DNA of 64,000 nucleotides. Source: Ciona intestinalis. Taxonomy: Eukaryota; Chordata; Ascidiacea; Phlebobranchia; Cionidae. Below the pieces are notes generated by a model. The model was not told the origin of the DNA and did not search any database. It saw only the letters and a program-made list of their open reading frames with translations. Below are positions 25,001-37,100 of this stretch, piece after piece (the first letter of the stretch is position 1; each line of letters starts with the position of its first letter). A program made the position numbers and the translations under genes. The stretch lies in contig NC_020166.2 of NCBI RefSeq assembly GCF_000224145.3, positions 9,514,752-9,578,751 on the forward strand, in the 5' to 3' direction.

Positions 25001-27108
25001 GTGTGATCAGTAAAGATATAATGTCTAAAAGAATGGAGGCCAGAGTTAGCCATTACCTCAATCTTACAGTCAAGACAACATTTTTAGGTCAAACTATTGG
25101 TATGGTATCTGAAACTGCTATGAAATAAAAATTGCACTAACAAAATATTAAAAAAGATTTGCCAATTAAGACACATTTTTCTTTTTTTCTATTTATGGTA
25201 AAAATAAAATAAAAAAAAATAGTAGAAAAAATTATTAAACCATTAATAAAATTTGCCACATCGTTTGCGGCATTTCCACGACCAAATATAAAAACGGATT
25301 GTCCCTTGTAGTCAGATAGATTGGTTGACAGATTTTCATATCCTTCAATTAAATGATCTCCTAGAAAAAAAACAAAAATCACATTTACTTTTGCTTGGAA
25401 AAATAACTCAAGGCAATAAGATTTTCAGTGAGTGTTAAAAATAACAATGACCACTTATCTGTTCTATCTTGGCTGGGCTGTTATAACATGGGATCGTATT
25501 TTATTGAGTATGAGTCCTTTTGCATACATACGTTTTGTATTACTCCATACTCATACACCTTATGCTCACTATCAGGTTATAACATGGATGTCTTCTTATA
25601 CACCAAACACACATGGTGTATTCATACACCTCATGCTCCTTGTCAAGTTATAACACAGATGGCTTACAGGTAAACATGGAACTTAATGTAAAACTAAGTA
25701 ATATTAATTATGATAAATTAAATTATCAGCACCTGCAAATTTAGGGGCAATGGGTTCGGAAACACCAGTGGCCACAATCATGTATTTACAAGTATACGCA
25801 TTGTTATGTTGATCCCACATTTGGAATAAACCATCTTTTCGTTTCAAGATATCATGCATGGTTGAGTTGTATTGAACTTTCAGGTTCAGTTTCGTGGCAT
25901 AATCATTCAAGTATTCCAACAAAGAATCCGCATTTGGATAAAACTCCTGTGGGTGGGAATAAAATGCAACCTAATTATTCCAATGAATGAATTCAATTAT
26001 AAATGAGTGTAAATTTTGTAATAAACCATGTTTTCAAGTACTTTTATCAGTTATATAGTTTACCCCTTACTGTATAACAGTGACTTGATAAAACACTAAT
26101 CAAGAGAAGTGAACCAGCAACAAAACAACAGTTAAGTTCATGCTATGGGATAAATTACTGCAGCAAACAAATTAAACTAAAGAAAAAAGGCGACTAAACC
26201 TAATGTACAATATGTATTACATTTATATTGTGACAGCAAAATTCCTACAAAATAAATCATATTTTATACTTTTGAGTATTTCCCAAACTTGAGAGAATCA
26301 TCATTACTAATAAGAGAGTTCCAGTCATGTCTCATGTTGAATTCTTTATTAGTTTTTCCAGTAAATATCTTGTTAATGCTGAGAAGCCTTCTATGGATTG
26401 GGTACTTTTGAAAGAAACTTCCTGCCATGTGGTCTGGTAGAAATATCAGTTTAGTGAATAAATATATAAATGAATGAATGTAACTTATTTACGCTTGCGT
26501 GGCCGAAAAAGGACAGTCGTTATAACTTGTGTGTTTATACACCTTGTTCCCGCTTACGAGTTACCACATAAAAGTCCTATTTATTCTCGAGTGGTGGGGC
26601 AATGACAGTCGCTATAACATGTGTGTTCTGTTTAATACATCTGATGCCAGCTTACGAGTCACCACGCATGTAACTTTGTGGGTGGATACTTAAGCATTAG
26701 TTGTATAGATAGGTTGGGATTAGGTTTATTGAAGTAAAGTTAAAGTAGCAGCAAAGTTAAATCTATTAAAAATAATGTCTATTTTAATGAAAGAACAAAC
26801 AAACACTTTCAACAAAATTAATAAAAAATAAGTTACTTCAAAAAAAGAAAGTAAATATTAAATATTCCAAAAATAAAATAAATATTAAACAAATTACCTT
26901 TTTCGAATACAAGATAATCTCTCCCAGCATTCTCAAGGAAATAAGCGATTTGAAGTCCACCAGGTCCAGCACCAATAACACAATATTCTTTGTAGTTTGG
27001 TGTCTCAGTGTTCAACATTGGATCATCATGCTTGATACTACCATCGTGTTTGTTCTCCCCATACACAAATACAAAGCAACAGATAAACACAAGCCTAACC
27101 AATCCCAT
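22007..27108 (-). CDS. FOXRED2-like: FOXRED2-like flavoprotein, copy B (complete, 9 coding exons)
   Basis: Exons in transcript order: 26898-27108, 26270-26433, 25733-25946, 25241-25360, 24641-24781, 24164-24271, 23681-23866, 22991-23172, 22007-22627; 648 residues, all junctions in frame. I chose the ATG at 27108 because it starts a good signal peptide ([17 protein letters not shown]); an ATG eight codons upstream is in frame. It has the FAD motif GAGPGG and the NADP motif [10 protein letters not shown]. The NADP region is split into exons of 120 and 141 nt as in A and D. It ends FPVLSY, so there is no KDEL-type tail. It is the most divergent copy outside the shared exon cores. For example, exon 3 opens [13 protein letters not shown] where the other copies have [10 protein letters not shown], and '[16 protein letters not shown]' replaces the usual '[12 protein letters not shown]'. 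Role as in copy E. Confidence 0.9.
22645..22950 (-). repeat. SINE-like element, reverse, nearly full length
   Basis: Runs from AATGAATGTAACTAATTTAT, through ATAACATGGGTGTTCTGTTT and GGATCACTGAGTTGAAAAG, to CCACAATGGTAGCAG, then CCTTGGACTTGC and GTGGCATAGTGCTGGCG. It lies in the last intron of copy B. Confidence 0.65.
23451..23710. repeat. Tandem duplication spanning the exon 6 donor of copy B
   Basis: Segments 23451-23560 and 23600-23710 align: GTTATAACTCCTATTATAAC against GTTTTATAATTTCTATTATA, then AACCATC-CC-AACACAA, then ATACCAACCAGCAAAAT. The second segment contains the true end of exon 6 (23681). The first is therefore a decoy copy of the last codons and donor, about 150 bp further along the transcript. 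Confidence 0.65.
23905..24150 (-). repeat. SINE-like element, reverse
   Basis: Carries the tail (ACGTAACTTGCTAAATC), GTGACCACTGAGTTGGAGCA, GGTGTCTT-like and CCTACAATGATAGCAACGA, then GAGCCTTGAACC as the reverse B box. It ends about 14 bp from exon 5 of copy B. Confidence 0.6.
24335..24500 (-). repeat. SINE-like element, reverse, degraded
   Basis: Contains GCAGGGCAATGATAGTC, CATTTCATAGCCC, GCTTACTGGTTA and GCATGGCTGGAAATTTGGAC. These match the family in order, but the copy is truncated. Confidence 0.5.
24905..25005. repeat. Dispersed repeat of unknown type ('TCTATTCTATGTGGG')
   Basis: Shares TCTATTCTATGTGGG, GCAGCATG and GATTTAGGC-AGGAT with 35947-36125, and more weakly with 45408-45480. All three copies lie in introns of FOXRED2-like genes. 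No TIR or tRNA-like boxes are seen. Confidence 0.5.
25549..25664 (-). repeat. Approx. 76-bp intronic minisatellite, about 1.5 units, reverse
   Basis: Reads CACCTTATGCTCACTATCAG, GTTATAACATGGATGTC, TTCTTATACACCAAACACAC and again CACCTCATGCTC. It is the complement of the unit at 4104, so it has the sense orientation relative to copy B. Confidence 0.75.
26458..26690 (-). repeat. Two nested partial SINE-like elements, reverse
   Basis: Two successive tails, one at about 26465 (AATGTAACTTATTTACGC) and one at about 26575 (CCTATTTATTCTCGAG). Each is followed by GTTATAAC-GTGTGTT and GCTTACGAGT. It lies in intron 1 of copy B. Confidence 0.55.
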
Positions 27109-27843
27109 TTTCACCTTAACCCTGTAATTCAATTAAAACATTATTATGAACCTGATTAGTTCAACTTTATATTGGCACATTTAACAAAAATAGCAGTGCT
27201 CAAATAGATTATGAAACAATTTCTGTGGTTCAATTTTTATATAAAACAGTTTTTAGTAATTAGCCATTTAATTAAAAAATTACAACTTGCAGATTATGAA
27301 AAGTCCAGTGAAAAATGCAATATATTCAGTTGACTGCTGTCTGCATAATATCAAGAAACACAATAATAAAAAAAATCTTTATCAATAAAACACACAATCA
27401 TCACAATAGTTACATTTAGAACTTTCGCATTATTTTTAGTACAATTTGATTCATTTTTGTTATGGAATTCACTATGTCTTTGGTTTAACCGCTCAATATT
27501 TTAACATTAATGTGTCAGAACAACCATTGTTTTATCATCAATTATAGATTTTTAATTTTTAAATAATATGACTTTTGGCATTACATTCAAAGTAAATACA
27601 ATTCATATTTTATACACATTATAAATTTTCTCCGTTCTGTTACCGTTTCCAAATTAGAAATTACATTTAAATTTGGTGTAATTTTACCATAAAGAGTACT
27701 TTACAAGAATCAATAACTGTAAAACAAGTATTTAATCTTTCTCTACTTCTTCTCTAATATTTATGCATCATGTTCTATGCTGCTGTTGTTGTCAAATTGT
27801 AATTTTACAATGCATCAATCAATAGTAATGAGTATTTACACCT
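27109..27843. other. Intergenic region between copies B and C
   Basis: About 735 bp of AT-rich DNA. It must hold the promoter of copy B and the 3' end of copy C. I see no repeat family, open frame or clear motif. Confidence 0.6.
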
Positions 27844-30800
27844 CTATTTTAGTTTAGTTACATATCTAGGAAGATACTTGATGTAATTTCTATGATTGTT
27901 CGTAACATCAAGTTCAACTAATGGCTGCTGGTATGTAGGAGTTGCGTTCACTGTGTTTGAGATAAAATCTGTTACAGCAGGTAAGGATGGAGTCTGACAA
28001 CCAAGGGGGATGTTTGTTTCGGTGAGTGACAATTTAAGGCATTGGTTCGCAAACCAATGTCTCATATCAACACCAATGCTGTCTTCTATAAATCTTCTAA
28101 ACATAAGGACATGAGATCTTTCTGCGTCGAATTTTGTCGTGAACTCCTCAATTAAACTCACAATGCGATCAGGGACAGGAAGAACCCACTGCTTATGTTT
28201 ATGGATGTGGTCTGCAGTTGTAAACAACTTTCCATAGTAATATATCACAGGGTGTAACAAGCTGGCTTTGTGGCCTTCTCTTGGATCCCTGGCCGCTCTT
28301 TTCCCATGAAAAACATCTTTCCCCACACCGGAGAAATTTTTACCATACTCCATTGAAAGGACCATAACCGAGCCTGGGACTTTGTGGCCACTTACATGCG
28401 GCAGGATACTGACCAATGGGCACGGGAAACTTTCCAGATATTCGGAGGAAATCTTGTCCTCGCCGAAGATTATGACATCGCAAATCTCGGAGAACATTTG
28501 ATAAATATCCGAAGCCTGGAGTATAAAACAAAAATACAACTAAATTCTGCTCACATATTACCTGTAATTTTTTATTATTTTCTGTTACCTGATAAGATTT
28601 AAATGATATTTTTGTTTGTTTACATATTATTTAAAGCTCTACCAATAATGTCCCTACGCGCGAGGATAATTAAGTTAAACAAAGGTCTTAAGTGCCATGA
28701 GTAGGCCTATATAAAACAGAACACTCAAGTGGTAACGACTGTTGTTTTCCGGCCATGCAAAAATAAAGCGAGTTTCATTCAATCATTTTATTCATACCTC
28801 ATTAACTCTCTTTAAAACATGAGGCAGTAGATCCAGCGGGTTTGAGAACTTGACAGCCGGCCATTGAACCCCATGGTGTGTCCATTCCATGATCCGATGT
28901 AAAGTACGTACTGTGTATCTGTAGCCATGGATGAACCCACCAGCTGATTTACGCCAATCCAAGCTGTGTGTGTTTGTACCTGGGGTAAAAAAAACTTGAT
29001 GAAAAGTATTACTTATTTATCATCGTTGAGGGGCAGCAACAGTTGTTATAAAATATTTGTTCTGTTTTATACACCTCGTGCGGCGCAAAATTTACCCTTT
29101 GCGTAACTTAGTTATCCTTACGTGGCAAGGTGACGCCGTCGTTATAACACAGGTGTTATGTTTCATACACCTCGTTCCAGATAATAAGTTACCAGGTATG
29201 TAACTTTGTGGGTCAATATTTTTATTTTTTTTTTTTATTTTACTGGTAGAGGCAGGAGCACAAGTATGTGCCACGGCGCCGGACCATCACTGAACCTGGG
29301 AACTCACCAGCAAAATATAAGTTCCGAACATCCAAGGATTCATACATTGGGCTGATGAGCGGATACTTTCCTTTAGAGGTGGATCTGCCACTTTTTCTAA
29401 GTTTAATGGAGGGATGAAAGATTGAATCATCGAACTTGAAACCAAGGCAGGTAATCACATGATCAAATCCTCTTCGTGTTGGGTCGGTTTGGAACTCTGG
29501 AACAAAATCGGTGGAATTTGAATGAGAACATGAATGAAACATTTAACCATAATAAACACACCCGGCACATGTTGGACACACGAGGCCCAAAGGTATATTG
29601 TGGCACCCGAAGAACATAAGTCACTAATGGATCATTTTACATATACAAGAATGAAAGCAGTCTGTTGTGTTGAGGTAATTGGCTAAATTTGGCCTAAACC
29701 CAAGGTCCTCGCAAGGAGCTCACCCACAAATAATAGAACGAAACCTTATTCGAACGTTAAATGATTGCATATTTTCTTTGAAAATATAGAAATATAAAAA
29801 CATTATTAAACCTTTTTAAATTAGACTCGAAAAATTATAGCCATACAAACATATTATAATTTGTTGTTTTATTTTATCAATATATTAAGCTACATATTAC
29901 TTTAAATACCATTTCAAAGTTTTAAACTTACTTTTTACATCCTTTCCACCCGGGATGGTATCTCTATCGCTACCAGGTTCAAGTGTGTATATTCTCCCTG
30001 TAAGGTTGCTTCTCTTTAAGTTCAACACTGTCACATCACCTATGATGGAATGTTCATTGAGTGAATAAACGAAGTATAAATATGATAAAAGAAGGCAACT
30101 TATTTCTTCGCGTGGCTGGAAAATGACATTCATTACAACACAGGTGTTCTGTTTCATACAACTCGTGCCAGCTGACGAGTTGCCACGTACGTCACTTTTT
30201 GGGTGATTATTTTTTAGGATTTTTATATAATGATTATATACTTTTTAATTTTTTTTTACTTTTTGATGGTAGCTAAAAACTTAAACAACCAATCAGTGAC
30301 CACTGGGTTTGCAGTTAAGTGTCTTGAATAAAAATAATTTAGCTATTGCTTGGCCATTTAGCATAAAAAAATAAAAAAACTACCTTCAAATAGTCCATCC
30401 AATGACTTGAGTTGATAATTATCGAGCAGGTCATTATTAATGGCCCTCAAGTCACCCACATAGTGAGTTGCCCAAGCTAGCCTTGTCCTTGTTTTCGCCA
30501 TCATTGCAATAAAGTTTGTAACCCCCATAATATGTTGTGCGACTTCATACGCAGAGTTCCCACGCCCGAGAATCCAAACATTCTTTCCTTCATAAGGCTT
30601 TAGATCAAGAGTTAAATCCTCATAAGGTACAGTCAGATCAGATCCTAAAAATAAATGATTAAAAAAAATAATTTAAATTACTATCAAGTTTTAGGTTAAA
30701 TTATCTTATTTTTGTATAACTTTTAAATACTTGAAATTTAATTTAAAATTTAAGTTGCCAAAGTCTGCTAAAAACCTTCAATTAAACTTTAAACAAAACT

Positions 30801-32349
30801 AAAAGTTGGACTTTGATGTGTGTTAATATTTTATTTTATAAGATATTTATAATTTACTTCAATAAGATTTTTATGTTTATCATGACCTCTATGTTAACTC
30901 CCTAAAGTATCATTTTATTTTATTATTAATGTTTTTCTCAATATCTATGTTCAATGTTATACATGAGTGATTTTGTGTTCCTATATAAGCTGAGTTTGTG
31001 TGCCAGAGTGTCAATCTAATGTTACATGCATTGGAGCAAGGTCTTGTTATTTGGTGTGACCTTGGATGACCTTTAGTCAGTTTTCAATGTGTTTAAGTTT
31101 ATGGTAGAAATAAAAGCTTTTAAACCTGGAAAGTCAATATGGTTTGGCTTTGCTATTCCAGTTGCTACAATGACATATTTACAAGTATATGCGTTGTTAT
31201 GTTGATCCCACATTTGGAATAAACCATCTTTTCGTTTCAAGATATCATGCATGGTTGAGTTGTATTGAACTTTCAGGTTCAGTTTTGTGGCATAATCGTT
31301 TAAGTATTGTACAAGTACATCTGCTGGTGGGAAAAACTCCTAAAAAAATATTTTTTGTTTTTTTCCATATCTCTATGACTTAAAATTCAGTTCATTAGTG
31401 GCGACTTGGTTACAGCAATAACATTTAGTATCTTGTCCAAATACACATATCCACCCATACATTATTAACAGCATGGAGCACAAAACCCTGGTCACATAGC
31501 ATGGATTTAGTTACATATCATGCCCTTTAACCAATACATCAGTTCAATACAGAAGCTGTGTAAAAATTTTGCACTAGTGAATAATTCTTACGTAAATTAC
31601 AAACAAAGCTGGTGAAAAGTTCTAAAGGTTGGTAGTTTGGGATTGGGGGCATTAGTAAGGGTTCTTGGGGTTTAACAGTTCGGGGTTAAAGGTTAGCAGA
31701 TAAAGTAGAGGAAGGAACAATAACTAGAACCAAAAATTAACATTATACCTCCGAGTATTTGGTCATAAGAAGGCTTTCATCATTGCTTAAAAGGGAGTTC
31801 CAGTCATGCCTCATGTTAAACTCCTTGTTAGTTTTACCCGTGTAAACTTTATTGAGGCTGATTAATTTCCTATGAATTGGAAACTTGTTGTAGAATGTCC
31901 CAGCACCATGGCCTAAAGTTAAAATAGTTTTAGTTGAATTGATATTTATTATAGTTTACTGTCATTTAAATAACATTTTTTTAACTTTATTTATACCAAG
32001 TGCTGTATATATGCATTAATAAATAAGAAAATGTAAAAACAAATCTCTTTTTTTGGAAGGAAATCGTAATAGGAGAAACATTATATTATTGTGAAATAAC
32101 AACTCCATATAAATTTCAAAAAATAATTTTACCTTTTTCAAAGACAATATAATCTCTTTCAGAAGACTCAAGATAATAAGCGATTTGAAGTCCACCTGGT
32201 CCAGCACCAATAACACAATATTCTTTGTAGTTTGGTGTCTCAGTGTTCAACATTGGATCATCATGCTTGATACTACCCTCGTGTTTGTTCTTTCCATACA
32301 CAGACAAACACAAACAAAACAGAACAAGCACAAAGACGCTTACCTGCAT
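27844..32349 (-). CDS. FOXRED2-like: FOXRED2-like flavoprotein, copy C (complete, 8 coding exons)
   Basis: Exons in transcript order: 32133-32349, 31749-31912, 31126-31339, 30384-30644, 29932-30039, 29308-29496, 28798-28979, 27844-28515; 668 residues, the longest copy. Signal peptide [22 protein letters not shown] motif GAGPGG, NADP motif [10 protein letters not shown]. The NADP-region exon is one 261-nt exon, without the intron seen in A, B and D. The C-terminal exon is longer than in its neighbours and ends in YVTKLK. That is basic but not a KDEL-type signal. The exon 2 protein pairs with copy B ([12 protein letters not shown] then SND) rather than with A, D and E. Role as in copy E. Confidence 0.9.
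28695..28790 (+). repeat. SINE-like element, forward, tail fragment
   Basis: Contains GGTAACGACTGTTGTTTTCC, GGCCATGCAAAAATAAAGCG and AGTTTCATTCAATCAT. Only the 3' part of the family is present. Confidence 0.55.
29100..29284 (-). repeat. SINE-like element, reverse, abutting exon 6 of copy C
   Basis: Runs from GCGTAACTTAGTTATCCTTA, through TATAACACAGGTGTTATGTT and TATGTAACTTTGTGGGT, to the head end CACGGCGCCGGAC at 29272-29284. The body is deleted. It lies 24 bp downstream (in transcript direction) of the exon at 29308-29496. Confidence 0.65.
30090..30330 (-). repeat. SINE-like element, reverse
   Basis: Contains GCAACTTATTTCTTCGCGTG, ACACAGGTGTTCTGTTTCAT, GAGTTGCCACGTACGT and CAGTGACCACTGGGTTTG, then AAGTGTCTT. 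The head is missing. Confidence 0.65.
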
Positions 32350-34014
32350 CTTATTCTCTGCTTAATTGAATAAGACATTTGTTTTAACATAAAAATATAG
32401 TTATTAAAAAGTTTTGGAAGGCTGTTTTATTTCTATGCATTGCCAACAAATGGGAAACCCATTAGTGACCACTGAGTTAGAGCAATTACCGTTAACCATC
32501 ATGCCCAAAACACACCACACCAAAGCTAACAGTTTTAAACATGGTATTCTATGTCACAATTCTGTTGTAAACGAACAGCAGAAGATAATGGTAGCAGCAC
32601 CGAGCTTTGAACCCGGTGTCCTCTGGTTACATGCATTCTAACCACTAAGAATGGTGCTGTGGATATAAAATATATAGTATAACAATAATGCATGTAGTAA
32701 TGGTAGTTCAAAATATCAAGTCATTGCTAATATTGCATACGCTGCCAATGTCTTACAACTCACTGCTGCTTCATATACTTGTATCTGTATACATTTATTG
32801 CTGATATATCTTTTAATTATTTCCTGCAAGACCTACACAGGCTTCCTTAACATACCATCTGTTGTTATACCTCCTTATGTAGAAACAAAGCACATTGGGC
32901 ATTATGTGCCAACTAAGATGTTAATGGTAGTATTTTATTTTTAGTATACTACCAATTTTTAGACTACTAGACATAAAATCAATGATGCTCCTCCAAATCC
33001 TGAAACCAAACTGACTTCATAAAACAGCTTCTGAAAACCTGCATCTTAAAAAAAAACATTGGTTTCTTGAGACCTAACTCTATTTCCTGCTAAGAATCTT
33101 ATTCACAGAACAAATTTAAACACTGCCTACTAAGTCTTAACCATGGAAAAAGTTCCATCTGCATAAACAGTAAAACCACTTGATGTACATTATTCCACAG
33201 CTTGGTACATTCTAACATTCATGACTATTAGAGTGTCTGCGGCAATATGGTATTTCAATGTGTCTATATGAATCTATTACTTCTGTTTCTTCTTTGATTG
33301 CTTCCTGTAACTTAAACCAACGGTTTCTATGAGATCCATATGTTTTTAGAGTTTCAACTGAGCATAGACCACTCTTCTTTCCAATAGTAGGATTCAAAAC
33401 ATTAAAACTGAGTAGTATTCAACAAAATACACAAAAAATCTTATTATTTGCTTTTTTTCTAATCATCTTATTTGTTTTTTTTTTGCTTTTTTTAATTTGA
33501 TAATATATCTGATTGTTAATCTTTTTTTAAAAAAGGTGGTAAAAGACAAAATTTATAGTAAAACATGCTATATACTATATAGATGCTATAAAAAATGGCA
33601 TATATTATATAGATGCCCTACAGTTTAAGTATAATATATGTTTTCTACTTCTCTTCTCTTTTATTCACTCACAATACTTATTGTGACATCATCATTACAG
33701 CATACGAAAATAGACAAATAGTAAAACACAATGAATATATCATTTGGCAAATTGAAAAATAGGTCACATCACACATACATCTTAAAAACGTTGTATCTGG
33801 TAAAATCTCACACAATAGGTTAAGGTGGTAATTTTTTTCATAAGAAAGTTTAAAATTTAGTTTAAAAACTACATAGATCCAAAATTACATGTATTAAATA
33901 ATATTAAAGTCATGATCTAAACTCTTTTTTAGTTATTGATTACAGTACCTTTATTTGTTTTGTGTTATAGACATAAGCAAGGCACCTGATAAATTTTTAG
34001 CACTCTAGAAATAA
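32350..34014. other. Intergenic region between copies C and D
   Basis: About 1.7 kb. It holds one reverse SINE-like copy (32440-32665). The rest is AT-rich with scattered short open frames that I judge not coding. The promoter of copy C must lie at the left end. Confidence 0.6.
32440..32665 (-). repeat. SINE-like element, reverse
   Basis: Contains AACCCATTAGTGACCACTGA, GTTAGAGCAATTACCGTTAA, AATGGTAGCAGCACCGAGCT, then TTTGAACCCGGTG as reverse B box, and CTAACCACTAAGAATGG as reverse A-box region. Confidence 0.65.
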
Positions 34015-34188
34015 TACAGTAGAGCAGGGTAAGATGATACATGCTTTTTTACCTTTTATTATACAACTTTAATAAAACATTTACACAACCCATATTTTCA
34101 TGACTTTAAAATACCGTTGCTATGTTGAAAACACAATTCGGAAGTTTTGTGATTTAGGTTCTCACGGTATCCATCTTACCCTACATCA
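34015..34188. mobile_element. MITE with CAGGGTAAGATG/CATCTTACCCT terminal inverted repeats
   Basis: The left end is AGAGCAGGGTAAGATGATAC. The right end is GTATCCATCTTACCCTACAT, an inverted repeat of about 18 bp. Non-coding interior of about 135 bp. Its right end is within 10 bp of the stop codon of copy D, so it forms the start of that gene's 3' UTR. Confidence 0.7.
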
Positions 34189-34194
34189 ATATAC

Positions 34195-37100
34195 CTAAAG
34201 TAAACGAGTTTGAACCAGCGGTTGGGTAAATATATCAAATGATCTGTCAAGTTGAGCGGTAAGGGGATCTGTTGCAACTGTAAGAGTGGAAGATTCATTC
34301 CTGTCCTTGCACCCGGCAGGAAGGGAAGAAGAGACAAGTGATAGCGCAAAGCATTGATCGGCGAAAAAATTACGAAGATCAACGCCAAGCGATTCTTCCA
34401 TAAATCTTCGCGTTTGTAGAGTATGGGTTTTATGCGCGTCGAATTTTGTCGTAAACTCTTCTAGGATGTGATGAACTCTGTCAGGAACTGGAAGCACCCA
34501 TTGTCTATGCTTCGAGATAAACGCTGTGTCGTTATATTTTTCCTTATAGTAATACAAGACTGGGTGCAGGAAATTAGAGCGGTGAGACACGCTTGCCCCA
34601 TAAGCGGCACGCCCAGACTTGAAAGGATCTTTTCCTGCCCCGGAGAAATTTTTCCCATACTCTAAACTAGTGACCATGATGGAGTCAGGGACAGGATGGC
34701 CAGAGACTTTTTCAAGACGACTGATCAAAGCACACGGGTACGCTTCTAGGTAGGTAGATGAGAAATTGTTTTCATCGAAAATGATAACTTCGCAAAGAAC
34801 GGAAAACATCTGGTAGATATCAGAAGCCTGTTGGAATAAAAGTTAGTTTAATGTGAACTTTTAAATGAAATTTACTGAAAGGCACTTTTTATTGATAGAA
34901 GTTTAAATATAAACATAAAACTATTGAAAATCAGAAGCATGTTTAAAAGAAATCATGATTTATTTTAAACTTGTAATGAAGTATTTTAACCACAACAAAA
35001 GACAGTGTAGCTTTTATAATAACAACAACTTTATTCGTCTATTTGATTACATAAACAAAGATTGAAAAATATTTAAAACAAAAAAACAGGGTAAAGCGAC
35101 ACAACAATTGTTGTTTAAACGCGTTTACAATAAAAAAAACATTTTTTGTTTATTTGGAAGGAAAAAGTATGGTAGGTACACCTTTTTCAGTGCTCAGTCA
35201 CAAACCCAGCATCCTTTTACTATAAGTCAAGCACTTTACTTTGCCATGAAGAATGTTCAAATATAATACAATAATTTATATTCTGAAGTAGTAATGTGGA
35301 AAGAAATAAGTTTCTTAAAGCTTAAAGACACATAATGCTGGAGTGAAAAAAAGAAAACTTTACCTCGTTTATTCGTTTAAACATATGAGTCATTAGATCA
35401 AGTGGGTTTGAGAATTTGACAGCCGGCCATTGAACCCCATGGTGTTTCCATTCCATGATCCGATGTAAAGTACGTACTGTGTATCTGTAGCCATGGATGA
35501 ACCCACCAGCTGATTTACGCCAATCCAAGCTGTGTGTGTTTGTACCTGTGATAAAATGTTGCTTAAATGCAGTAACATAACTGTTTATGTATTTCTTAAA
35601 AACGATAGCGACAATCATACTATTGCAACAACAGAGAGAAGGGAATTAACTACAAATTGACAGTTTTTAAACACACTATGGGTATAAAGGATGTAAAGAA
35701 GTCTTAGTTAGAAGCATGTACCTAAAAAAATCTGAAGTAAGGATGTTGTTTACAAACAACATGAAAATGTGTCAGATTTATTGTTATAGACTTCCCAGCT
35801 TATAGAAAATGACCCCAACCATATTGTTTAATCCTTAAACTAGTGTTTAATAATCTTTGTCTCTCATTCCGAGACACTGAACACCTGTGGCTAAAGCTTT
35901 AACGATCTGGATAAGGTCCTTGTGAAAGAACCCTAAATTCAGTTGCCCATTATTCTATTCTATGTGGGTTAAGCCTGGCAGCATGACCCGCCAAAGGTCC
36001 TAAGATTTAGACCAGGATTGGCCTTAGTTTCCCTACAAGAGTTCCTAACAACTGCCCCAGCAAGAGTGAGGTTCTGCAACATGACAGGCAGGTCCTAGAA
36101 TTTAGGCCAGCTTTGGCCCGAGTTGCCTTGTTACCAAAACACCCATACTGCTTACATACTTATACACATATTACAAACCTGCAAAGTAGAGCTTCTTGAC
36201 ATCAAGTGCCTCATACAAGAAACTGATTTTTGGGTATTTTTTCCTGGTTCCAACACCACGCTCTACGTTCAGTGATGAATGGAAAACAGAATTATCAAAT
36301 TGAAAGCCAACACATCGAATTATTCTGTCATAACCTTCCCTTGTTGCATCATTGTCCGCCTCTGTGATGGAACAATGGAATTGTTTGATGAATTACAATA
36401 TAAGATTTATTGCTGTACATGTTCATACACAAATTCCGACATAGAGACATACTTGCTGTACTTGTACACCTCATGCTTACTGTCGAGTTCTAACGTGGGT
36501 GTCTCCTTATACACCAGGCATACACATAGTGTATTCCTACACCTTATGCTAGCTGTTAAAGGTAAAAAATGGGTGACTTCTTATACACCAGATACACATG
36601 GTGTATCCATACACCTCATGCTTACTGTTGAGTTGTAAGGACTTCCAACACACAAAACATACCAGAAACAATGGAGCCCCCAGGAGAGACATCAACATCT
36701 GGAACTAAATATAATCTTCCATCCAAACTGCTTCGAGTAATATTAAGATCCTCAATTTTAGCTGAAATACAAAGTAGGTGAAATATCAACTTTAGATGAT
36801 AGTTGACTATACTTTAATTAGTTTACTAATGGGATGAGCACATTACTTTAAATGAGAAAAAAAACTCTGAAATGTGCTTCGAAAGTTTGGAAATTATTGT
36901 TTAAAAAGTAAAGCTATTACATAACTTTTGTGGTCTATTTGGTTACAGTGACAAAGGTCCAAATATTGAATAGAAAAAAGTAATGGTTAAACAGCAGTTG
37001 TTATAGAATGCTTTAAGTTAAAACCGTTTAACACATTTTTTTTCATATAAATTTAAAACTGTTTAACCCACCATAGTTGGCATAGAACATCTAACTTTAT

